Below are positions 7,777-13,488 of a DNA stretch of 13,488 nucleotides, in pieces. The stretch covers positions 1 to 13,488 of the forward strand of contig JACKEQ010000067.1 in assembly GCA_020632885.1 (NCBI GenBank), given 5' to 3'. Below the pieces are notes generated by a model. The model was not told the origin of the DNA. It searched no databases and worked only from the letters and a program-made list of their open reading frames with translations. The translations under genes and the position numbers were made by a program. The DNA comes from Alphaproteobacteria bacterium. Its GTDB lineage: Bacteria; Myxococcota_A; UBA796; GCA-2862545. The first letter of the stretch is position 1; each line of letters starts with the position of its first letter.

Positions 7777-7803
7777 CCGTGCTCACCCCGCGAGGGGGAG
7801 CGA

Positions 7804-8055
7804 TCACTCCGGGTAGACGGAGATGAACTTGCGGTTGTTCCGGACCTCGAAGCGCACCCGCCCGTCCGTGAGGGCGAAGAGGGTGTGATCGCGGCCGTGG
7901 CCGACGTTGCGGCCGGGGTGGAACTTGGTGCCGAGCTGGCGGACCAGGATGTTGCCGCCGAGGACCATCTCCCCGTCGTACTTCTTCACACCGCGGTACT
8001 GCGGGTTGGAGTCACGGCCGTTCCGGGTAGAGCCCTGTCCCTTCTTATGTGCCAT
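7804..8055 (-). CDS. rpmA: 50S ribosomal protein L27
   Basis: L27, an 83-residue component of the 50S subunit whose N-terminal tail reaches the peptidyl transferase centre. The sequence begins MAHKKGQGSTRNGRDSNPQ, the mature-type N-terminus without the cleavable extension found in some Gram-positive bacteria. It continues with the usual GGNILVRQLGTKFHPG (33-48) and GHGRDHTLFALTDG segments. It starts 3 nt after the rplU stop, with AAGG inside the end of rplU as a modest ribosome-binding site, so the two are almost certainly co-translated. A terminator-like hairpin follows its stop. Confidence 0.98.
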   Translation of the reverse strand: MAHKKGQGSTRNGRDSNPQYRGVKKYDGEMVLGGNILVRQLGTKFHPGRNVGHGRDHTLFALTDGRVRFEVRNNRKFISVYPE

Positions 8056-8058
8056 CGT

Positions 8059-8367
8059 TCAGCCCTTGATGTCGGTGATTTCGAGGGTGGTGTGGCTGTG
8101 GCGGAAGCCGACCCGACGACGCGACCGATGCCGGCGGCGGAACTTGAACGCCACGACCTTCTCGCCACGGGGGTGGCCCGTGACCTTCGCGGTGACCGTC
8201 GCGCCTTCGACGGTCGGCGCGCCGACCTTCACGCCGTCACCGGCGACCAGCAGGACACGGTCGAGCGTGATCTCGGCCCCTTCCTCGGCGTCCATCCGGT
8301 CGACCGTGATGGTGGCACCCTTCTCGACGCGGTACTGCTTACCGCACGTCTCCACGATTGCGAACAT
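8059..8367 (-). CDS. rplU: 50S ribosomal protein L21
   Basis: L21, 102 residues, a 23S rRNA-binding protein of the 50S subunit. The N-terminal MFAIVETCGKQYRVEKG is diagnostic, and the basic FKFRRRHRSRRRVGFRH (74-90) followed by HTTLEITDI is the conserved rRNA-contact end. GGAG at 8375-8378 stands 7 nt before ATG 8367. It is the first gene of the rplU-rpmA-obgE-rsfS-rlmH series. A perfect TTGACA lies about 90 bp upstream, so transcription of the chain probably begins here, independently of the genes at 8460-10279. Confidence 0.98.
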   Translation of the reverse strand: MFAIVETCGKQYRVEKGATITVDRMDAEEGAEITLDRVLLVAGDGVKVGAPTVEGATVTAKVTGHPRGEKVVAFKFRRRHRSRRRVGFRHSHTTLEITDIKG

Positions 8368-8434
8368 CTCTTCGCTCCATGCGCTCGGGACCGCAGACGC
8401 CGTGGTGTCGTGCGACGCGGTCTACAACCTGTCC

Positions 8435-8463
8435 GGATTAGGCGGCCGCGGGCCACCTGTCAA
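8435..8463 (-). promoter_or_regulatory. Candidate sigma-70 promoter of rplU with an inverted repeat as spacer
   Basis: On the minus strand TTGACA (8463-8458) is followed by a 17-nt spacer and TAATCC (8440-8435). The -35 hexamer is perfect; the -10 is poor, keeping only the leading TA. The spacer GGTGGCCCGCGGCCGCC (8457-8441) is itself an inverted repeat: 7-nt arms, a 3-nt centre and one mismatch. Predicted transcription would start near 8428, giving a leader of about 60 nt. The -35 box contains the TGA stop of the upstream DUF697-type gene. The repeat may be an operator or a U-less terminator hairpin for the upstream transcript. Confidence 0.5.
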
Positions 8464-9158
8464 GACGACGATCCGTCGATCTCGATGGCGTCGATCACCT
8501 TCGCCTCGAACTCCGATGCGGAGATCTCGTGGTCGGCGGCGGCGTTCGCGAGCTTCTCGATCTCGGGACCCGCGTTGGCGCGCGCCCGGTCGATCTTCTC
8601 GGCGTTCGCGGTGTAGGCCGCCTTGCCCTCGACCTTCGCCTTCTTGAAGAGATCGCGCATGTCGTCCTCGGACAACGAGCGGCCGGCGGCGAAGTACGCC
8701 TCCACCACCTTCCCGAGGGCGTATGTCGTCGCGAAGCTCGAGGTGGCCGTGACCAGCATCCCCCAGCCCGGGACGAACCGGGCGAGGTTGTTGATCGCGA
8801 TGCGGGCCCCCGTGCCGCCGACCGCCGTGCCCATCAGCGAACGGGCCGTCGCGGCGTCGAGGTCGTGGCCCCAGTACTGCCCGATGTCGCGGGCCAGCTT
8901 GAGCTGGAGGCCGATCACCGCGGCGTCCGCGAGGATGCCGAACACCGGGATGGGCGTGGCGCCCACGACGCCGGCCATGATGCTGTACTTCAGGATGTCG
9001 TGCTCGATCTCGGCGGCCCGGCGTGCGGGGTCCGCCACCGGCATGATGGCGGAGGGGAGCACGGTGTCGCGCACCTCCATGAGGACCTCCTCGAGCAGGG
9101 AGTCCTCCTCGTGGTCCGGCCAGATCTTCTCGAGGATGGACACCTCGTCGTGGGCCAT
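8460..9158 (-). CDS. DUF697-type membrane-associated protein
   Basis: A 232-residue protein resembling the DUF697 family, often found as the C-terminal part of YcjF-like proteins and near GTPases; its function is unknown. The hydrophobic stretch 58-86 contains PIPVFGILADAAVIGLQLKLARDIGQYWG, the family signature. A second Gly/Ala-rich stretch (105-160) includes FVPGWGMLVTATSSFATTYALGK. The last 40 residues form a charged helical tail ending EISASEFEAKVIDAIE. ATG 9158 has no good ribosome-binding site. The frame is open upstream across VDDH to a single TAG at 9171-9173 and then into the TerB-like ORF, and the first residues here (MAHDEVSILEKI) look like the missing half of that TerB domain. It may therefore be the 3' part of one larger gene, about 316 residues from 9410. 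Confidence 0.75.
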   Translation of the reverse strand: MAHDEVSILEKIWPDHEEDSLLEEVLMEVRDTVLPSAIMPVADPARRAAEIEHDILKYSIMAGVVGATPIPVFGILADAAVIGLQLKLARDIGQYWGHDLDAATARSLMGTAVGGTGARIAINNLARFVPGWGMLVTATSSFATTYALGKVVEAYFAAGRSLSEDDMRDLFKKAKVEGKAAYTANAEKIDRARANAGPEIEKLANAAADHEISASEFEAKVIDAIEIDGSSS

Positions 9159-9170
9159 GTGGTCGTCGAC

Positions 9171-9173
9171 CTA
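9171..9173 (-). other. In-frame TAG splitting a TerB-DUF697 reading frame
   Basis: On the minus strand this is GCC TAG GTC. The downstream codons (GTC GAC GAC CAC ATG) are in the same frame as the TerB-like ORF before it and the DUF697-type ORF after it. All other complete genes in the window end in TGA. Nonsense mutation, readthrough, sequencing error and a true gene boundary are all possible. Confidence 0.6.
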
Positions 9174-9410
9174 GGCGAGCGCGAAGGCCGAGCGGTACAC
9201 GCGGGCACGGGTGGCCTCGTCGGGCAGGATCGCGACCTCGGCGTCCACGTCGATGGCCTCGTCCAGCAGGCGCTCGGCGAGTCCCTTGTGGGCGTCGCCC
9301 AGGGCCTCCTCCAGCGCGCGCCGCTCGCCCGCGTGGACCACGCCGTCCGCCTTGGCGACGGCCGCGAGGAGGCGGAAGCCCGCCAGGCTCACGCGATCGA
9401 TCTCGTCCAT
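9171..9410 (-). CDS. TerB-like N-terminal fragment (possible 5' part of the DUF697 gene)
   Basis: A 79-residue ORF with the all-helical TerB/DUF533-like pattern: LLAAVAKADGVVHAGERRALEEAL (14-37), in which Asp22 and Glu29 match the conserved acidic positions. Such domains are normally about twice this size and contain two related halves. Here the ORF ends at SAFALA, exactly where the second half should begin. ATG 9410 is chosen for the strong GGAGG at 9418-9422 with a 7-nt spacer. An upstream in-frame ATG at 9437 overlaps the previous stop as ATGA and would add nine residues. The TAG stop is followed in frame by the DUF697-type gene. The name refers to the fold only; there is no evidence for a role in tellurite resistance. 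Confidence 0.6.
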   Translation of the reverse strand: MDEIDRVSLAGFRLLAAVAKADGVVHAGERRALEEALGDAHKGLAERLLDEAIDVDAEVAILPDEATRARVYRSAFALA

Positions 9411-9433
9411 TCTTCGACCTCCGGAAGGCGAGT

Positions 9434-10279
9434 TCATAGCACGTCCGCCCGCTCCAGGGACCTCCGCACCACCACCGGCCGCTTCCGCAGCAGGGCCTCC
9501 CGGGTGATGCCGGGCTGGACCGTGCGCGCCATCCAGGTCTCGAGGGCCACCCACCGGTCGATCAGAGGCGCGGGGGGCAGGCGCGGGACGTCGAGGGCGA
9601 CGTGGGCGATCCAGCCGTCCTCCGTGAGCAGCACGCGGGCCGCGAGCCCTTCGCCGGTGGGCTCCTGCCCGATCACCCGCACGGGACCGTGGGGCTGGTA
9701 GAACTCCCCGAGACCCGTGTGATCGGCGAGCGTGAACCGGTCGCCGTCGCGGCCCACGACGCGCCAGACGGCCCACGGAGCGAGCCCGACGGCGCGGAAG
9801 GTCGCGCGCAGGCGGGTGGACGGGATGGGCTTGTCGCGGCACCAGACGTGGAAGCTCGACTGGGGCCAGCCGTCCGTCCAGACGAACGCGCAGCCCGCCA
9901 CCGCGACCCGGCGCTCCAGGGGGGAGGCGAACAGGGACCGCGGGCCGAGGACCGCGTCGGGGGCGTCCATCCCGGCGGCGGGCCAGGTGTCCGTGGTGAT
10001 GCGGACGAGGTCGTCGACGGAAGGGGTCGGGTAGCCCCAGTCCGGACGGTTCCGATCCCAGAGGAAGGGGTCGGTGAGCCCGTACCGCTCGGCCTGTCGC
10101 GCCATCTCCGCCGCGGCGGGCGTGTCGGGGTCGTCGAGCCCGGCGGCCTGCAGGGTGCGCCAGGCGGCCCAGAGGTCCGGGTAGCGCCCGCGCTCGTCGA
10201 GGCTCGGCCAGCAGCCGTCGTCCCAGGGGTCGGGACGGTCGGCGCTGTCCGGCCAGGTCACGGCGTCACGGTCGGTCAT
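9434..10279 (-). CDS. Hypothetical Trp-rich protein
   Basis: I do not recognise this 281-residue protein. It is soluble, without signal peptide or membrane segments, and unusually rich in tryptophan (16 residues, 5.7%). The N-terminal 60 residues are acidic and Pro/Trp-rich (DPWDDGCWPSLDERGRYPDLW), followed by a segment with FLWDRNRPDWGYPTPSVDDL. The middle and C-terminal parts look beta-rich (RRVAVAGCAFVWTDGW, PVRVIGQEPTGEGLAARVLL). It ends with a basic helix, LRKRPVVVRRSLERADVL. The start is ATG 10279, where the plausible protein composition begins; much longer upstream frames are antisense to the HAD gene and the Asp-X repeat and are rejected. Its stop overlaps the alternative ATG 9437 of the TerB-like ORF, so it likely heads that small operon. 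It is divergent from the HAD gene. Confidence 0.6.
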   Translation of the reverse strand: MTDRDAVTWPDSADRPDPWDDGCWPSLDERGRYPDLWAAWRTLQAAGLDDPDTPAAAEMARQAERYGLTDPFLWDRNRPDWGYPTPSVDDLVRITTDTWPAAGMDAPDAVLGPRSLFASPLERRVAVAGCAFVWTDGWPQSSFHVWCRDKPIPSTRLRATFRAVGLAPWAVWRVVGRDGDRFTLADHTGLGEFYQPHGPVRVIGQEPTGEGLAARVLLTEDGWIAHVALDVPRLPPAPLIDRWVALETWMARTVQPGITREALLRKRPVVVRRSLERADVL

Positions 10280-10324
10280 CCGGGCTGCTATCCTGGTGCC
10301 GGAGGCGCCGTGCAGGACGAGGTG

Positions 10325-10987
10325 ATGCGCGCGATCCGGTCGGCGCGCCGGCCGGTCGTGGTGTTCGATGTGGACTCCACGCTCGTGTCCACCGCCGGGC
10401 GTCACCTGGCCATCCTGCGGGCCTTCGCGGAGGGCCGGCCGGCCCTGCGGGAGCTGGCGGCACGGCTCGCACCGGAGGACTTCGGATGGACCGTCGATGC
10501 GCCGGTGCGGGCGCGGATGGACCTCGACCCCGAGACGGCGTCCGCCCTGCAGGCGTTCTGGGCGGACGCGTTCTTCTCGGACCGCTTCCTGGCCCACGAC
10601 CGTCCGGTGCCGGGTGCCGTGGACTTCGTGCGTCGGGTGCACGGCGCGGGGGCCTGGGTGGTCTACCTCACGGCCCGCGCGGCGGACCGCATGGGCGCCC
10701 GCACCGCAGAGACCCTCGTGTCCATGGGCTTCCCGGTGGTGGAGGGGCGCGCGACGCTGCACCTGAAGCCGTCGGCCGACACCAGCGACCACGGTCACAA
10801 GGCCTCGGCCCTCGCCGAGGCAGCCTGGCTGGGCGAGGTCGTGGCGACCTTCGAGAACGAGCCGGCGAACGCGAACCTGTTCGCGCGGTCCTTCCCGGAG
10901 GGGCTGCACGTGCTGGTGGGCTCCCTGTGCTCGCCGGGCGCTCCGGACCCCGACCCCACGGTGCTCCGGGTGGACGGCTTCGCGTGA
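10325..10987 (+). CDS. HAD-superfamily hydrolase
   Basis: A 220-residue haloacid-dehalogenase-fold protein, probably a phosphatase. Motif I is VVFDVDSTL (12-20), with nucleophile Asp15 and acid Asp17. Motif II is YLTAR (114-118) with Thr116. The motif III lysine may be Lys148 (HLKPS) or Lys159 (HKASAL). Motif IV is FENEPANANLF (176-186), where Glu177/Glu179 stand in place of the usual Asp pair. A helical cap lies between motifs I and II. ATG 10325 is preferred, with AGGA at 10314-10317 seven nt before it. In-frame GTGs at 10310 (close behind GGAGG at 10301-10305) and 10322 are alternatives. The substrate cannot be read. It overlaps the lipoprotein gene by GTGA, suggesting co-expression. Confidence 0.82.
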   Translation: MRAIRSARRPVVVFDVDSTLVSTAGRHLAILRAFAEGRPALRELAARLAPEDFGWTVDAPVRARMDLDPETASALQAFWADAFFSDRFLAHDRPVPGAVDFVRRVHGAGAWVVYLTARAADRMGARTAETLVSMGFPVVEGRATLHLKPSADTSDHGHKASALAEAAWLGEVVATFENEPANANLFARSFPEGLHVLVGSLCSPGAPDPDPTVLRVDGFA

Positions 10988-13386
10988 GGCCGGCCCTGCT
11001 GCTGCTCCTCGGCTGTCCACCACCCACGCCGGTGCCGACGGAGGCGGACACCGATGCCGACGCGGACACCGATGCCGACGCGGACACCGATGCCGACGCA
11101 GACGCCGACGCGGACACGGACACGGATGCCGACACCGACACGGACGCCGACACCGACACGGACGCCGACACCGACACCGACGCGGACGCGGACGCGGATG
11201 CCGACGCCGACACCGACACGGATGCCGACACCGACACCGACACGGATGCCGACACCGACACCGACACCGACACCGATGCGGACGTGGACACCGGCTGTCC
11301 GGAGTGGCCCGTGGCGGTCGGAGTGCCGGTGGCCGACGCGCCCCTCCAGGCCTGGGAGGCCCTCGCGCTGACGGCGCTGCGGGTGGACGCCGGCGCCCCC
11401 GTGTCCGTCGTCGGTCCCTTCGTGGCGGACGTCGCGGCCGACCTCGTGCGCCTCCGGGCGACCGGGCCGGGAACCGGTGCGCTCCAGGTGGGTGGCGCCT
11501 GTCCAGCCGCCATCGATCTCGTGGCGCGCTGGGGAGACGACCGCGCGGGTGCACCCCACGCGACCCTCGGCTCCACCCCCGTGGACGCCTTCCAGCCCGG
11601 CCAGGACGTGCTCCTCGTGCTCGATCCGCACCGTGAGCCCGAGCTCGTGGGACAGTCCGTGCGCGTCTGGCTCGTGGCGGACCGGGACCGGGACGCCTGG
11701 CTCACCGACCCCGTGCTCGTGGACGTCCGGGGAGCCCCGACGGATCGGGTCGTCCACGGGGGCTCGCGGGCGGACGATGCGGTCCTCCTCTGGACGGTGC
11801 CCGGCACGACGTCGCGGGTGGACCTCGACCTCGTCGTGGACGTCGACGGAGACGGGCTGTTGGGGGCCGGCGACCGCATCGACGGTCTGGACGGCCCGGG
11901 CCTCACGGTGCTCCCCGACCTCTCCGCCGCCGGTCAGCATCCCGTGGCGACGGCCGACCACACCGCCGACTTCGCGACGACCCGGCGGGTCTGGTGGCCC
12001 ACCGATGTCGGGGAGGCCGTGCCGCTCGTGGTGATCAGCCATGGCACGGGCCACGACTGGACCTGGTACGACTACCTGGGGGCCCACCTGGCGAGCTGGG
12101 GGTACGTCGTGATCGCCCACCGCAACGACCCGGATGCGGGTGTGGATGCCGCGGCCGCAGCCACGGTGGAGAACGTGGACGCCTTCCTGGCCGAGCACGC
12201 CACCCTCGAGCCCACGCTGGCCGGAAAGGTCGACCCGCACCGGATCGTGCTCGTCGGGCACAGCAGGGGTGGCGAGGGGGTGGTGCGCGCCGTGGATCAG
12301 CTCGGCGACGGCACGCTCACGGCCTCCTTCGACGTGGCGGACATCGCGCTCGTCTCCTCCATCGCGCCCACGGTGTTCGGGGATCCGCTCGACGGGTCGA
12401 GCCCCCACGGCGTGCCGTTCCACCTGCTCGCCGGGAGCGCGGACGGTGATGTCACGGGCGGGGTGATCGACTGGGTGAGCCTGGGCGACTGCGCGGCGTG
12501 CATGTGGTTCCGGCTCTCCCAGGGTGCGGTGGGCCTGCATCGGGTCACCTACCTGCACGGGGCGGCCCACGACGACTTCGACTGCTGTGGGACCGACGTG
12601 GGGCAGGGGATCACCGCGCCCCTGCTGGGGCGAGCGGCGGTCCAGGCGTACACGAAGGGCCTCTACGTCGCGCTGCTCGGGAGCGTGCTCGACAAGGACC
12701 CCGCCCTCACCGAGCTCTTCGAGCGGTCGGAGGGCAGCCTGCCGCTGGGGACGGGCGCCACGGTCCACCGGCTGTCCCGGTCACCGGACGCCCTCTGGCT
12801 CGACGACTTCCAGGCGGAGCCCACGACAGGGGTGTCGAGCGCCGGGACCCCGGTGACGTCGACCGTCTCCGACCTCGTGGAGGGCGTGCTGGACGACGCG
12901 AACCGGTCGTTCTCCTGGGTCGCCACCGACCCGATGAACGGGATGACGCAGTCCCACCACGATCAGCCTTCGGGCGCGGCGCGCGGCGTCGTGTTCGACT
13001 GGGCGGACGACGCGTGGTGGGAGGTGGGTGTCGGCTCACCCGACCTGTCGGGTCGTGCGCACGTGGTGCTGGATCTCGCCCAGGGCACCCAGCACCCCTA
13101 CACACAGGCGCTCGCGGGCCCGGCGACCCTCACGGTGGCGCTCGTGGACGGACAGGGCACCTTCGCCCGGCTCCCGACGGGCCCGTACGCCCCGATCCCG
13201 ACGCCCTACCCGCGCATGGGCGGATGGACGAACGCGTTCCACACCGTGCGTCTGCCCCTCCTCGACTTCCTGGCGGCCAGCCCGACCCTCGACCTCACCG
13301 ATGTCCGCGCGGTGCGGCTCGAGGTCGGGCCGTCGTTCGGCAGCGCCACGGGTCGCCTGGGACTGGAGCGCGTCGGGCTGGATTGA
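10984..13386 (+). CDS. Lipoprotein with Asp-X spacer and alpha/beta-hydrolase domain
   Basis: An 800-residue predicted lipoprotein. The GTG start at 10984 overlaps the HAD stop, and five Leu lead into the lipobox LLGC with Cys11, a very short signal peptide. Residues 22-103 are 41 tandem Asp-X pairs (mostly Asp-Thr and Asp-Ala), likely a rigid acidic stalk. Residues 104-335 look beta-rich and include an EF-hand-like loop, DVDGDGLLGAGD (286-297). The alpha/beta-hydrolase domain has the oxyanion motif ISHGTGHDW (351-359), the nucleophile elbow VGHSRGGE with Ser427, a candidate acid Asp487 (GSADGD) and candidate His529 (GAAHDD). This resembles bacterial esterase/cutinase-like enzymes. Cys pairs around 500 and 535 suggest export. 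The C-terminal part (about 600-800) starts WLDDFQ and resembles a jelly-roll, carbohydrate-binding-like domain. The substrate is unknown; a secreted esterase or lipase role is inference. Confidence 0.82.
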   Translation: MRPALLLLLGCPPPTPVPTEADTDADADTDADADTDADADADADTDTDADTDTDADTDTDADTDTDADADADADADTDTDADTDTDTDADTDTDTDTDADVDTGCPEWPVAVGVPVADAPLQAWEALALTALRVDAGAPVSVVGPFVADVAADLVRLRATGPGTGALQVGGACPAAIDLVARWGDDRAGAPHATLGSTPVDAFQPGQDVLLVLDPHREPELVGQSVRVWLVADRDRDAWLTDPVLVDVRGAPTDRVVHGGSRADDAVLLWTVPGTTSRVDLDLVVDVDGDGLLGAGDRIDGLDGPGLTVLPDLSAAGQHPVATADHTADFATTRRVWWPTDVGEAVPLVVISHGTGHDWTWYDYLGAHLASWGYVVIAHRNDPDAGVDAAAAATVENVDAFLAEHATLEPTLAGKVDPHRIVLVGHSRGGEGVVRAVDQLGDGTLTASFDVADIALVSSIAPTVFGDPLDGSSPHGVPFHLLAGSADGDVTGGVIDWVSLGDCAACMWFRLSQGAVGLHRVTYLHGAAHDDFDCCGTDVGQGITAPLLGRAAVQAYTKGLYVALLGSVLDKDPALTELFERSEGSLPLGTGATVHRLSRSPDALWLDDFQAEPTTGVSSAGTPVTSTVSDLVEGVLDDANRSFSWVATDPMNGMTQSHHDQPSGAARGVVFDWADDAWWEVGVGSPDLSGRAHVVLDLAQGTQHPYTQALAGPATLTVALVDGQGTFARLPTGPYAPIPTPYPRMGGWTNAFHTVRLPLLDFLAASPTLDLTDVRAVRLEVGPSFGSATGRLGLERVGLD
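11047..11292 (+). repeat. Tandem 6-bp Asp-X codon repeat (41 units)
   Basis: 246 bp in which every second codon is GAC or GAT and the others are mostly ACC/ACG (Thr) or GCC/GCG (Ala). Larger 18-bp units are visible at the left end: GACACCGATGCCGACGCG occurs twice in a row from 11047, and a third copy differs in its last base. Further right, units of the type GACACCGACACGGACGCC recur. This suggests growth by slippage or unequal exchange inside the lipoprotein gene. Confidence 0.95.
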
Positions 13387-13388
13387 GC

Positions 13389-13488
13389 CTACGGCAGCGT
13401 GGCGAGCGGCACGACCTTCGGCGCGGCCTCCGGTGTCCCCTCGATGCCGAGGGGCGCGTGGGCGGGCGGCGCCACGAGGTGGAAGACC
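13389..13488 (-). CDS. 3' end of an unidentified minus-strand gene (partial)
   Basis: Reading the minus strand from the window edge, 32 codons remain open and end in TAG at 13391-13389. The sequence begins VFHLVAPPAHAPLGIEG and ends VVPLATLP, with mostly G or C at third positions. It faces the lipoprotein gene with a 2-bp gap, as expected for the tail of a convergent gene. Too little is present to name a family, and the frame could be chance in such GC-rich DNA. Confidence 0.45.
   Translation of the reverse strand, partial: VFHLVAPPAHAPLGIEGTPEAAPKVVPLATLP

Noticed and set aside
10280..10324. Divergent promoters between the Trp-rich gene and the HAD gene
   Set aside because: Only a TATCCT-like hexamer is visible and no matching -35 at the right distance on either strand.
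11047..11292. CRISPR array or mobile-element repeat
   Set aside because: The repeat is a continuous in-frame codon pattern without spacers and encodes an Asp-X tract.
9434..11554. 706-codon minus-strand frame extending the Trp-rich gene upstream through the Asp-X tract
   Set aside because: Upstream of 10279 it is antisense to the HAD gene and the lipoprotein, giving Arg/Pro/His-rich nonsense; only 9434-10279 looks like protein.

Overview
This is a GC-rich bacterial chromosomal window, densely packed, with almost every complete gene ending in TGA. A lipoprotein with a very short signal peptide followed by a long Asp-Thr/Asp-Ala spacer suggests a myxobacterium-like (former deltaproteobacterial) organism. 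That placement is inference: no rRNA or other marker settles it.

Left part (73-3147, plus strand): the tail of a surface-polysaccharide cluster. It holds a family 2 glycosyltransferase, a capsule-synthesis-type protein and a PAPS-dependent sulfotransferase, tightly spaced (the last two overlap as ATGA). Together they suggest assembly and sulfation of an exported glycan. These genes show somewhat looser third-codon-position GC than the genes after them.

Second part (3189-5807, plus strand): serA and serC, two consecutive steps of serine biosynthesis, coupled by an ATGA overlap and followed by an overlapping acidic DUF1292 gene. The third part runs on the minus strand and meets DUF1292 tail to tail: rplU, rpmA, obgE, rsfS, rlmH (8367 down to 5814). 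This is the widespread ribosome-assembly gene chain. A likely promoter precedes rplU, and a terminator-like hairpin lies between rpmA and obgE.

Upstream of rplU, also on the minus strand (10279-8460): an unrecognised Trp-rich protein, a 79-residue TerB-like ORF and a DUF697-type membrane protein. The last two lie in one reading frame, split only by a single TAG, and the stop falls in the middle of what looks like one TerB domain. This is the most interesting observation in the window.

Right part (10325-13386, plus strand): a HAD-superfamily hydrolase overlapping (GTGA) an 800-residue lipoprotein. The lipoprotein combines a 41-unit Asp-X tract, an alpha/beta-hydrolase core with a GHSRGG nucleophile elbow and a C-terminal beta-rich region. 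The window ends in the 3' end of an opposing minus-strand gene. No tRNA, rRNA, CRISPR array, insertion sequence or attachment site was seen.
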